Shown here: piece after piece, positions 8,255 to 15,742 of the stretch | How positions within the stretch are numbered: the first letter of the stretch is position 1 | Layout of the letters: every line of letters starts with the position of its first letter | Source: Dehalobacterium sp040766325 | GTDB taxonomy: Bacteria; Bacillota; Dehalobacteriia; Dehalobacteriales; Dehalobacteriaceae | Assembly (NCBI GenBank): GCA_040766325.1 | Contig: JAXGQR010000010.1 | Span: 1-64,000, forward strand | Reading direction: 5' to 3' | DNA length: 64,000 bases | Translations under genes and position numbers: made by a program | Notes under the pieces: model-generated | Database searches by the model: none | What the model saw: only the letters and a program-made list of their open reading frames with translations | Told to the model about the DNA's origin: nothing

Positions 8255-9454
8255 TTATTCCACCAAATCCGGGTTAAAGCTTTCCTGCCAGGGCAAACCA
8301 AATTTATTCAGTGCCTCCATAAAAGGATCCGGATCAAGTTCTTCCACATTAAAGACACCGGGCTTTTTCCATTTGCCTGTCAATACCATCATGGCACCGA
8401 TCATAGCCGGTACTCCGGTGGTATATGAAATAGCTTGAGAACCCACTTCTGCATAGCTTTCTTCATGATCACAAACATTATAAAGATAGTAGAGTTTTTT
8501 CTTACCATCCTTTATCCCCTGGAAAATACAACCGATGTTGGTTTTTCCCTTAGTTCGAGGTCCCAAGGAAGCAGGATCAGGAAGCACGGCTTTCAAAAAC
8601 TGGAGGGGAACAATTTTTTGTCCTTCAAAATCAATAGGTTCGATGGAGGTCATGCCAACGTTTTCCAGTACCCTCAGATGTGTAAGGTACTTCTCGGAAA
8701 AAGTCATCCAGAAACGAATTTTTTTAATACCTTTAATGTTTAATGCAAGAGATTCCATTTCCTCATGATGCAGAAGGTAGATATCTTTTTTTCCAATTAC
8801 GGGAAAATCATAGACTCTTTTGATGGACATAGGTTCTGTCTCAATAAATTGACCATTTTCAAAATAGCTGCCCTTCGCAGTAACTTCTCGGATATTGATT
8901 TCCGGATTAAAGTTAGTGGCAAAGGGATACCCATGATCTCCTGCATTGGCATCAAGAATGTCTATTTGATGAATTTCGTCAAAATGATGTTTTTGAGCAT
9001 AGGCGGAAAAAACTCCGGTCACACCAGGGTCAAAACCGCTCCCTAAAATTGCCGTAATACCTGCTTCTCGGAATTTATCTCGATAAGCCCATTGCCATTT
9101 ATATTCAAATTTTGCTGTATCAAGGGGTTCATAATTGGCCGTATCCAGATAATCAGTCTTGGTGGCCAAGCAAGCATCCATAATCGTTAAATCCTGGTAT
9201 GGCAAAGCCACATTAATCACAATATCAGGCTTTTCTTTATTGATAAGTTGGATTAATTCCTCTACTTGATCTGCGTCTACCTGAGCAATAGTGATTTTTG
9301 TTTTTCCTCCATCCAGCTTATTCTTTAATGCCTCACATTTAGCCAAGGTTCTACTGGCAATACAAATTTCCTCAAAAACCTCAGGATTTTGACAACATTT
9401 ATGAGCCACTACGCTGCCTACGCCTCCGGCACCGATAATTAACGCTTTTCCCAT
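8255..9454 (-). CDS. Carboxy(nor)spermidine dehydrogenase, saccharopine dehydrogenase family
   Basis: It condenses a diamine with L-aspartate semialdehyde and reduces the imine with NADPH to form carboxy(nor)spermidine. The 399-residue protein opens with a Rossmann GAGGVG at residues 8-13 (MGKALIIGAGGVGS). SDYA-like and GFDPGVTGVF segments are typical of the saccharopine dehydrogenase family. The ATG at 9454 has GGAGG 7 nt upstream; the ORF's first codon is not preceded by a site. Tight linkage to the decarboxylase separates it from lysine-pathway saccharopine dehydrogenase. Preference for putrescine versus diaminopropane cannot be read from the sequence. Confidence 0.9.
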   Translation of the reverse strand: MGKALIIGAGGVGSVVAHKCCQNPEVFEEICIASRTLAKCEALKNKLDGGKTKITIAQVDADQVEELIQLINKEKPDIVINVALPYQDLTIMDACLATKTDYLDTANYEPLDTAKFEYKWQWAYRDKFREAGITAILGSGFDPGVTGVFSAYAQKHHFDEIHQIDILDANAGDHGYPFATNFNPEINIREVTAKGSYFENGQFIETEPMSIKRVYDFPVIGKKDIYLLHHEEMESLALNIKGIKKIRFWMTFSEKYLTHLRVLENVGMTSIEPIDFEGQKIVPLQFLKAVLPDPASLGPRTKGKTNIGCIFQGIKDGKKKLYYLYNVCDHEESYAEVGSQAISYTTGVPAMIGAMMVLTGKWKKPGVFNVEELDPDPFMEALNKFGLPWQESFNPDLVE

Positions 9455-9510
9455 TGATGATCCCTCCAAATCTTAATTTTAATGATTATATTACCTGATG
9501 GGACCGATCT

Positions 9511-10362
9511 TTATCGATCCAATGACAGTATTAATTCTCTTAAAAGCTTACAAGCCAGTGCTGTGGAAATACCACTGGGGTCGTAAACAGGGCACAATTC
9601 ATTCATGTCTATGCCTACCAAATTCAAGCCTTTTACTTGATTAAACATTTTCAATAAATCGATAAAGTCTACGCCTCCCGCCTCCGGGGTACCGGTGCCG
9701 GGAAAAACAGATGGATCTAAAACATCCAAATCCAAGGTCAGATAAACAGGTTGATCCTTAAGTTTGTCCACCACTCGGCCTACCTGGTTTAAGGTGAATT
9801 TCTCCATAAACACATGATCCTTCGCCCAGCAAAATTCATCCCGGTCGCCACTTCTAATTCCAAACTGAAAAATTCTATCATCCCCCACCAAATCCCAGCA
9901 ACGACGCATTACAGTTGCATGAGAAAGCTTTTCGCCTAAATAGTCCTCTCTGAGATCTGTATGGGCGTCAAAATGAAGAATACGCAGTTGGGAATATTTT
10001 TTAAAAGCTGCCCGCACCGCTCCTAAAGTGACTAAATGTTCACCACCGATCATTAAAGGCAGCTTACCATCATCAAGCAATTGAGCAGTATAATTTTCAA
10101 TGACATTCAGAGCTTTTTCCGGATTGCCAAAGGAAAGCTCTAGATCGCCTCCGTCATAGATTTTAAGGTCCGTAAGATCACGATCCAAATAAGGACTATA
10201 GGTTTCAATACTGTAACTTTCATTGCGTATCGCGCTACTTGCAAAACGCGCGCCGGGGCGGTAAGAGGTGGTACTGTCAAAAGGGGTACCGAAAAGAACA
10301 ATTTCGCTTTCTTCATATGTACCGTCACAACCGATAAAGGTATGATACTTTCTGTTATGCAT
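9511..10362 (-). CDS. speB: Agmatinase SpeB
   Basis: It hydrolyses agmatine to putrescine and urea. The 283-residue ureohydrolase keeps the manganese ligands: GGEHLVTLG (His), FDAHTDLR (Asp-x-His-x-Asp) and LDLDVLDP (Asp-x-Asp), plus the GTGTPEAGG loop. The chosen ATG at 10362 overlaps the end of speE by 8 bp and has AAGGAG about 10 nt upstream, which indicates translational coupling. Arginase is an alternative ureohydrolase, but the upstream arginine decarboxylase homologue makes agmatine the logical substrate. Confidence 0.93.
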   Translation of the reverse strand: MHNRKYHTFIGCDGTYEESEIVLFGTPFDSTTSYRPGARFASSAIRNESYSIETYSPYLDRDLTDLKIYDGGDLELSFGNPEKALNVIENYTAQLLDDGKLPLMIGGEHLVTLGAVRAAFKKYSQLRILHFDAHTDLREDYLGEKLSHATVMRRCWDLVGDDRIFQFGIRSGDRDEFCWAKDHVFMEKFTLNQVGRVVDKLKDQPVYLTLDLDVLDPSVFPGTGTPEAGGVDFIDLLKMFNQVKGLNLVGIDMNELCPVYDPSGISTALACKLLRELILSLDR

Positions 10363-11203
10363 TGGCCAATAGCTCCTTAACATAATTAGGCAGAGCAAAA
10401 GAGCCTTTATGGATCTCCATATTATAGTATCTGGTGTGCATGTCTAAGCCATTCCACCATTGCGCATCAATGTTGGTAACCGGGTCATATTTTTTTGATG
10501 CAAAGCCAAATAACCAGTGTCCCGATGAATAAGTAGGAATGTGGATCTGATACACTTTACTAATGGGGAAAATGGATTTCAGTTTCTTATGAGCACGCTG
10601 CATAGCTTGAGCATCCCGTGGATAATAGGGGCTTTCATGTTGATTGATCAGGATGCCGTCTTCACTTAAAGCTTTATAACAATTTCCGTAAAATTCCTTG
10701 GTAAAAAGACCTTCTCCCGGTCCAAAAGGATCGGTGGAATCAACAATGATTAAATCGTATTCATTTTGCTTAGTGCGCACAAACTTTAGACCATCCTCGT
10801 AAAAAATATGGACCCTGGGATCATCCAGCTTACAAGCGGTGTAAGGTAGATATTCTTTGCATATCTCCACCACCATTTCATCGATTTCCACCATGTCAAT
10901 TTGCTCTATGGTTTCATAACGAGTCAATTCTCTAATGGTGCCCCCATCGCCGGCACCAATCACAAGCACCTTTTTAATATTGGGGTTAACGGCTAATGCT
11001 GGATGCACAATCATTTCATGATAAATAAATTCATCTTTTTCCGTCAGCATCAAGTAACCGTCTAAAACGAGGATTCTGCCAAATTCATAGGACTGAAAGA
11101 CATCAATCCGTTGGAACTCGCTTTGTGAACTTACCAATTGTTTATCAACCTTAATGGAAAAACGCACCATATCCGTATGATATTCTGTGTACCATAAGTC
11201 CAT
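10355..11203 (-). CDS. speE: Spermidine synthase family aminopropyltransferase SpeE
   Basis: This 282-residue protein has the polyamine synthase fold. The N-terminal beta domain includes FGRILVLDGYLMLTEKDEFIYHEM, followed by the nucleotide-binding VIGAGDGGTIRE near residue 82. The aspartate segment DSTDPFGPGEGLF holds the catalytic Asp (D-S-T-D-P). Family members transfer an aminopropyl group from decarboxylated S-adenosylmethionine to a diamine such as putrescine. It begins immediately after the speA stop. No speD, which makes the donor, is in the window. The same operon also carries the carboxyspermidine route, so the true acceptor or role of this enzyme is open. Confidence 0.92.
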   Translation of the reverse strand: MDLWYTEYHTDMVRFSIKVDKQLVSSQSEFQRIDVFQSYEFGRILVLDGYLMLTEKDEFIYHEMIVHPALAVNPNIKKVLVIGAGDGGTIRELTRYETIEQIDMVEIDEMVVEICKEYLPYTACKLDDPRVHIFYEDGLKFVRTKQNEYDLIIVDSTDPFGPGEGLFTKEFYGNCYKALSEDGILINQHESPYYPRDAQAMQRAHKKLKSIFPISKVYQIHIPTYSSGHWLFGFASKKYDPVTNIDAQWWNGLDMHTRYYNMEIHKGSFALPNYVKELLANA

Positions 11204-12664
11204 TTATATGTCCTCCACAACATTGATATTTTCAATTTCCATATCCTGAGTTCCTGTTAAAAAAGAACCCTTTTCTTTTGCATAGGATATATAGGCTAAA
11301 ACCTCCTCAGAAATTTTTTCACCCGGGGCTAAAATAGGAATGCCCGGAGGATAACACATGACAAATTCTCCACTGATATAACCTTGGCTTTTCTCGATCG
11401 GGAGAGAGCGAGTTTTACTGTAAAACGCATGTTGAGGTGCTAATACTACCTCAGGCTTAATATATTCATGGTCAAGCATGCCTCGACTGTCACCGGAATA
11501 CAAGCGTTTTATCTCTGATAATGCAGAGATCAATCGCTCAATCTCCAATGCACGGTCACCGGCAGAAATAATAGCTAGTATATTTCCAATATCCCCAAAC
11601 TCAATTTGAATTCCGTATTCATCACGCAATAAGTCATAAACTTCAATACCTGCCAGACCAATTTTTCTCGTATGAATAGACAGTTTAGTGACATCAAAGT
11701 CAAAAACGGTATCACCATTAATCAATTCTCGGGAAAATGCATAATAACCACCTAGTTTATTTATTTCATCCCGAGCATACTGGGCAAACTGCACCGTTTT
11801 TCGAAACATCTCCTTCCCGTTCAAACTAAGATTTTTTCGAGCAATATCTAAGGATGAAAGTAGCAAATAGGAAGCACTGGTGGTTTGAGTCAGATTTATA
11901 ATTTGTCGTACATGATCATGGTTCACATTTAATCCGCATAATAGAATGGAACTTTGCGTTAGAGACCCGCCTGTTTTATGCATGCTTACTGCCGCCATAT
12001 CAGCACCTGCTCCCATAGCCGAAAGGGGCATATCATCTCCAAAATAAAAATGAGTTCCATGGGCTTCATCTACTAAGACCATCATTCCAAATTGATGAGC
12101 AATAGTCACAATCTCTTGTAAATTGGAGCAAATCCCATAATAAGTGGGGTTATTCACGAGAATCGCCTTAGCATCCGGGTTAGTACGCATGGCTTCTTTG
12201 ACATCAGCCACCGACATACCCAAGGGAATCCCCAGCTCTTTATTCAGTCCAGGATTAATATAGATGGGGATTGCTCCGCAAATCACTAAAGCATTGATCG
12301 CACTTCGGTGAACGTTTCTGGGCATAATAATCTTATCTCCGGTTTTACAACAGGACATAATCATAGCCTGAACAGCCCCGGTAGTACCGTTTACCATAAA
12401 AAAAGAGTGATGTGCTTGAAAAGCTTCAGACGCCAGCTCTTGAGCCTCTTTAATTACCGATACAGGATGATTTAGGTTGTCTAAGGGCTTCATGGAATTT
12501 ACATCTAATTTTAAACAATTTGCCCCTAGAAAATCAGTCAACTCTTTGTTGCCCCGTCCACCTTTGTGACCGGGTACATCAAAGGGAACCACACGATTTT
12601 GCACATGTCCTTCTAAGGCTTCATAAATGGGTGCATTATGTTGAGTAAGCATTTTCTCTATCAT
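11204..12664 (-). CDS. speA: Arginine (or ornithine/lysine) decarboxylase, PLP aspartate-aminotransferase fold
   Basis: This 486-residue member of the Orn/Lys/Arg decarboxylase family (fold type I) has the PLP lysine in SMHKTGGSLTQSS near residue 230. VDEAHGTHFYF contains the PLP-interacting Asp, and a C-terminal domain includes GEFVMCYPPGIPILAPGE. The downstream agmatinase argues that it makes agmatine from arginine; sequence alone does not exclude lysine. The ATG at 12664 lies about 25 nt after the predicted transcription start of a good sigma-A promoter, which supports it over a longer reading. It heads the polyamine operon. Confidence 0.88.
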   Translation of the reverse strand: MIEKMLTQHNAPIYEALEGHVQNRVVPFDVPGHKGGRGNKELTDFLGANCLKLDVNSMKPLDNLNHPVSVIKEAQELASEAFQAHHSFFMVNGTTGAVQAMIMSCCKTGDKIIMPRNVHRSAINALVICGAIPIYINPGLNKELGIPLGMSVADVKEAMRTNPDAKAILVNNPTYYGICSNLQEIVTIAHQFGMMVLVDEAHGTHFYFGDDMPLSAMGAGADMAAVSMHKTGGSLTQSSILLCGLNVNHDHVRQIINLTQTTSASYLLLSSLDIARKNLSLNGKEMFRKTVQFAQYARDEINKLGGYYAFSRELINGDTVFDFDVTKLSIHTRKIGLAGIEVYDLLRDEYGIQIEFGDIGNILAIISAGDRALEIERLISALSEIKRLYSGDSRGMLDHEYIKPEVVLAPQHAFYSKTRSLPIEKSQGYISGEFVMCYPPGIPILAPGEKISEEVLAYISYAKEKGSFLTGTQDMEIENINVVEDI

Positions 12665-12695
12665 CACGGCCCCTGTCTTTTGAAATTGCGGATAC

Positions 12696-12724
12696 AATAT
12701 AGCATTTTTAGATAAAAAATGCAA
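12696..12724 (-). promoter_or_regulatory. Sigma-A promoter of the polyamine operon
   Basis: On the minus strand TTGCAT (12719-12724) and TATATT (12696-12701) are separated by exactly 17 bp. Transcription should start near 12689, leaving a leader of roughly 25 nt before speA. No riboswitch-sized leader is present. Confidence 0.75.
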
Positions 12725-12923
12725 TCAACGACTAGTTAATTCACACTATTCAATTTATAATTTCGCTAAATATGGTGTTAATCCTTTTATTTATTATCGT
12801 GCATCAGAAATTTCGTCAATTTATTACTTTCTTAATTTTTGAAAAGAATCTTGCATAACAAAGGATAACTATGTCAAAATACATTATAGTACTTGTGTGA
12901 GAAATAAGAAAGGATTGGTCACA

Positions 12924-13547
12924 ATGAAACCCATCAAAATCCTGCTCTTTTCCGATTATGCCTGTCCATATTGCTATATTGGCAAAGGTATACTCTACAA
13001 ATTGCAAAAAGAATATCCTTTGGAAGTACAATGGGTAGGATATGAACTCCGTCCCGAATCCCCTAAAGAAGGAGTGTCGCTACAAAGTCAATTCCCGAAT
13101 TTTGACGTAGAAAAAATGAAAAAGAGTTTAAACTTAGCCGGTAAACCATATGATATTGTATTTAATAGAATTGACAGAATCTCTAATAGCAAATTAGCGC
13201 TGGCAGCCACAGAGTTTGCCCGGGAGGAAGGAAAACTATGGGAGTTTCAGGATCTTGTCTATCAATCCTATTTTGGGCAGGGAGAAGATATTGGGCAGAT
13301 AAAAATTATTCTATCATGTGCAGAAAAAGTCGGCTTGGATGTACCACGATTGGAGGAGGGCCTAAAGGAAGAAAAATATGTGAATATTCTTAAGGAATCG
13401 CGAAAACTGGGCGAGAAATATTTAATCAATGGTATACCTACCTTTATCTTTGAAAATGGCAAAGTAATTTTCGGTGCTGAACCCTATGAAACTTTTATCA
13501 AGGTAATAAAGGAACACCTGGATAACGAACCCAAGGATTACTTATGA
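12924..13547 (+). CDS. DsbA-family (FrnE-like) thiol oxidoreductase
   Basis: This is the only protein gene on the plus strand. The 207-residue product has a thioredoxin fold with CPYC near residue 13 (FSDYACPYCYIG), a helical insertion, and the cis-Pro segment GIPTFIF near residue 172. It lacks a signal peptide, so it should act in the cytoplasm, like FrnE/2-hydroxychromene-2-carboxylate isomerase-like members. The ATG at 12924 has AAGGA about 9 nt upstream. Its end overlaps the convergent HD gene by 10 bp. The substrate is unknown. Confidence 0.85.
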   Translation: MKPIKILLFSDYACPYCYIGKGILYKLQKEYPLEVQWVGYELRPESPKEGVSLQSQFPNFDVEKMKKSLNLAGKPYDIVFNRIDRISNSKLALAATEFAREEGKLWEFQDLVYQSYFGQGEDIGQIKIILSCAEKVGLDVPRLEEGLKEEKYVNILKESRKLGEKYLINGIPTFIFENGKVIFGAEPYETFIKVIKEHLDNEPKDYL

Positions 13548-14164
13548 TACTTGCATTTTTGGAGGAATTTTTGAATTATTTCTTCTTCCTCTGCTTTGTT
13601 GCGCTTGTATCTACCTAAACGATCACATAAACCCAGTAGAGCCACTTCCCGAATATCAACCTCTTCTTTCATAGAATTAATATTGGCAAAAGGCAAATCC
13701 TTCACGACAAAAAGGATTTGCATATGCCAGCGAATCAGCTTAGATACTTTCTCAATCCATGTTTTATCATCCGTTAATGCCCCCAAGAACTCTCGCGCTA
13801 TCTTAGCACCAATTTGATCATGATTGTAGGCAGTTATTCTTCCCTTACGCTCTCTGGTTGTATCCGGCTTACCAATATCATGGAGTAAAGCAGCCCACAT
13901 TAAAACACGGGTATCATTGCTTTTTTCTTTTCTTTGAGCCGCCTCATTTACCACCAGCAGGGTATGAATCCAGACAGAGCCTTCCGGGTGATGCTGAGGC
14001 GATTGTCTTGTATCTTTAAGCTTGTGCAAGAGGGAAAAAGGATATTGACGAAAAATCTCTTCCTGCGAAATAAGGTCTAAATATGCACCAGGTTGTGGGT
14101 CATTTAACAAATGGTTATTAATATCAAAATAACATTTTCTTAGGTCATCAGTTTTAGTTTTCAT
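13538..14164 (-). CDS. HD-domain phosphohydrolase
   Basis: The 208-residue protein carries an HD domain at about residues 50-170. The metal-binding pattern is visible: H in WIHTLLVV, HD in ALLHDIGKP, H in AYNHDQIG, then a later D. HDIG-type proteins of this length cleave phosphate bonds in nucleotides or tRNA 3' ends; some resemble the HD half of CCA-adding enzymes. The ATG at 14164 is preferred because a GTG four codons upstream overlaps the GGAG site. It overlaps the convergent DsbA-like gene by 10 bp. The exact substrate cannot be named. Confidence 0.8.
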   Translation of the reverse strand: MKTKTDDLRKCYFDINNHLLNDPQPGAYLDLISQEEIFRQYPFSLLHKLKDTRQSPQHHPEGSVWIHTLLVVNEAAQRKEKSNDTRVLMWAALLHDIGKPDTTRERKGRITAYNHDQIGAKIAREFLGALTDDKTWIEKVSKLIRWHMQILFVVKDLPFANINSMKEEVDIREVALLGLCDRLGRYKRNKAEEEEIIQKFLQKCKYHK

Positions 14165-14221
14165 GTTTTTTTGCACTCCTACTGCTAGGGAACTTTCTGA
14201 CTGAAGATTAGTTGCGCTTCC

Positions 14222-14344
14222 TTATCTTTTAGTATTAGGACCTAAGGCTACTTTCTTCGCATTATGATTTTGATTTTGCGGAACCACAGTATTTGTTTCT
14301 TGATTTTTAACCTTTTTATGATTTGGTTTGTTATTATTTTCCAT
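14222..14344 (-). CDS. Possible 40-residue basic, Asn/Lys-rich protein
   Basis: This ORF encodes a hydrophilic peptide rich in Asn, Lys and Gln that ends KKVALGPNTKR. A TGAGGTG site precedes tandem ATG codons (14347 and 14344). Composition and size recall small acid-soluble spore proteins, but I cannot match it to a named Ssp family. It lies just downstream, on the same strand, of a strong terminator, and upstream of the HD gene. The good ribosome binding site and clean composition argue that it is real. Confidence 0.5.
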   Translation of the reverse strand: MENNNKPNHKKVKNQETNTVVPQNQNHNAKKVALGPNTKR

Positions 14345-14403
14345 CATTATTCACCTCAAGGATAGTGTACCCTTGGTATAAAAATTAATACTTGAAGTAT
14401 TAG

Positions 14404-14450
14404 CAAAAAAGAATGCCGTAGGTATATTCTTACCCTCGGCATTCTTTTTA
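14404..14450 (-). terminator. Strong, possibly bidirectional terminator
   Basis: A perfect 13-bp stem (AAAAAGAATGCCG with CGGCATTCTTTTT) is flanked by A- and T-runs on both sides, and a second short stem lies inside the loop. On the minus strand it ends whatever transcript crosses the 490-bp region after sigK. Confidence 0.85.
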
Positions 14451-14941
14451 AAGATTTAAATAAAATATAAGCTCCAACGAACCTTTATCAACTTCCCACC
14501 TACAACAGTCATCCATTTTGTTTCCACATTACTTACTTATCAATCAAGCATAACCAACATCTAACAGTTTCTTCAGTTTTCCGTTGCCTACCTCAGGAAC
14601 CCTTCACTTCTGTTCTTTCCATCACATCATCTTTCCAGATTCTTGCAAAGGCGATCTTCCATGGGCTTTTCCTGTTGTAACCACTTTCTTCTGAATTCTC
14701 TTAGACTTGAATCTTTGATTCACACAGTTTACTTTTGATAAGTTTTCTTGTTTCGTTTCCATTTCAAACTCTGTAGGTTTTCCGTCTTAGGAATTCCTTG
14801 GAGCTTAGTTAAATAATACTTGATTTTTCTCAATTCGTCAAAGGTCAATAATCCTCATATTTGTTTAAATTGTATTGTATTTATTAATTATTAGATTATT
14901 TAGTCTATTATACTTCTTGTTTTATAGTTTTTCTAAATAAT
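14451..14941 (-). other. About 490 bp with no assignable gene; possible 3' UTR or noncoding RNA
   Basis: The stretch lies between the sigK stop and a strong terminator. Its minus strand is unusually purine-rich (many GAAA, GGAA and AAG repeats). Only two short ORFs of about 40-45 codons appear, in different frames. One starts TTG near 14844 and reads LTFDELRKIKYYLTKLQ; the other starts ATG near 14762 and reads METKQENLSKVN. Neither resembles a family I know. I see no tmRNA, RNase P, group II intron domain V or riboswitch signature. It may be a long 3' UTR, an uncharacterised RNA, or decayed coding sequence. Confidence 0.4.
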
Positions 14942-15652
14942 TTAAGAACCATTTTCTGACTTAATTAATTCCTGCGTTAGCCTTTGAATAGCTTTTTTTT
15001 CAATGCGCGAAACATAAGACCGGGAGATACCTAACTTTTTTGCTATTTCCCGCTGGGTGCGTCTTAAACTGTTAAAAAGACCATAACGAGATTTTAGAAC
15101 AAAACGCTCCCGGCTCTCCAAGGCTCCAACTTTTTCTAATAATTCTTTTTGTTCATAATAAGCTTCTACAGCTTGTAAAACCATATCACCATCTGTACCC
15201 AGGACGTCTACTAAAGCCACTTCATTACCTTCTTTATCTGTTCCAATGGGATCATATAAGGATACTTCGGTGCGCATATTCTTCGTGGAACGCAGGTGCA
15301 TCAAAATTTCGTTTTCAATACATCTTGCGGCATAGGTGGCTAATTTCGTTCCTTTGTTTCGATTAAAAGTATTTATGGACTTAATTAAACCAATCGTTCC
15401 AATGGATATCAGATCATCTTTATCCAAACCTGCACTTTCAAATTTTTTCGTAATATGAGCTACTAATCGTAAATTGTGTTCAATCAACATATTGCGGGCT
15501 TCTTCATCACCATTCTCATGTTTTTCTAAAACCTTTGCTTCTTCTTCTTCTGTTAAGGGATGCGGAAAAGCGTTATTGCTGATGTAGCCAAAAATACAAT
15601 GTAAACCCTTAAGGATTGATAATGATAAAATTGCCGCCCATTCTGGCCCCAT
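14942..15652 (-). CDS. sigK: Sporulation sigma factor sigma-K
   Basis: The 236-residue sigma-70 family protein closely follows SigK. It has a short pro-sequence-like N-terminus with hydrophobic residues (ILSLSILKGLHCIFGYI), then region 2 (NLRLVAHITKKFE, DLISIGTIGLIKSI, KLATYAARCIENEILMHLR). Region 4 has the helix-turn-helix REIAKKLGISRSYVSRIEKKA. It directs late mother-cell transcription. The gene is intact, not split by a skin element. Start: ATG at 15652 with GGAGG 7 nt upstream; the longer ORF begins at a TTG inside that site. It follows a PBP homologue and a large inverted repeat. Confidence 0.95.
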   Translation of the reverse strand: MGPEWAAILSLSILKGLHCIFGYISNNAFPHPLTEEEEAKVLEKHENGDEEARNMLIEHNLRLVAHITKKFESAGLDKDDLISIGTIGLIKSINTFNRNKGTKLATYAARCIENEILMHLRSTKNMRTEVSLYDPIGTDKEGNEVALVDVLGTDGDMVLQAVEAYYEQKELLEKVGALESRERFVLKSRYGLFNSLRRTQREIAKKLGISRSYVSRIEKKAIQRLTQELIKSENGS

Positions 15653-15664
15653 CCAAAACACCTC

Positions 15665-15718
15665 CAAAAGTGTCGGTTCTACATTTTATGACAAATAATA
15701 TAAAATGTGACACTTTTG
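15665..15718 (-). promoter_or_regulatory. Large inverted repeat abutting the sigK ribosome binding site
   Basis: Outer arms CAAAAGTGTC/GACACTTTTG (15709-15718 and 15665-15674) match perfectly over 10 bp. Inner arms CATTTTAT/ATAAAATG match over 8 bp, with a 10-nt loop and unequal 1/7-nt internal gaps. In the transcript the 3' arm runs directly into the GGAGG of sigK. There is no T-run, so it is not an ordinary terminator. It could be an RNA hairpin affecting sigK translation or a DNA operator. Confidence 0.6.
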
Positions 15719-15742
15719 AAGTAGATATTTTGAAGATAATAA

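Noticed and set aside
14451..14941. Group II intron, tmRNA or RNase P RNA after sigK
   Set aside because: Domain V, the tRNA-like ends and the conserved RNase P segments are all missing.
14942..15652. Skin-type element interrupting sigK
   Set aside because: The sigK frame is continuous from region 2 to region 4, with no recombinase nearby.
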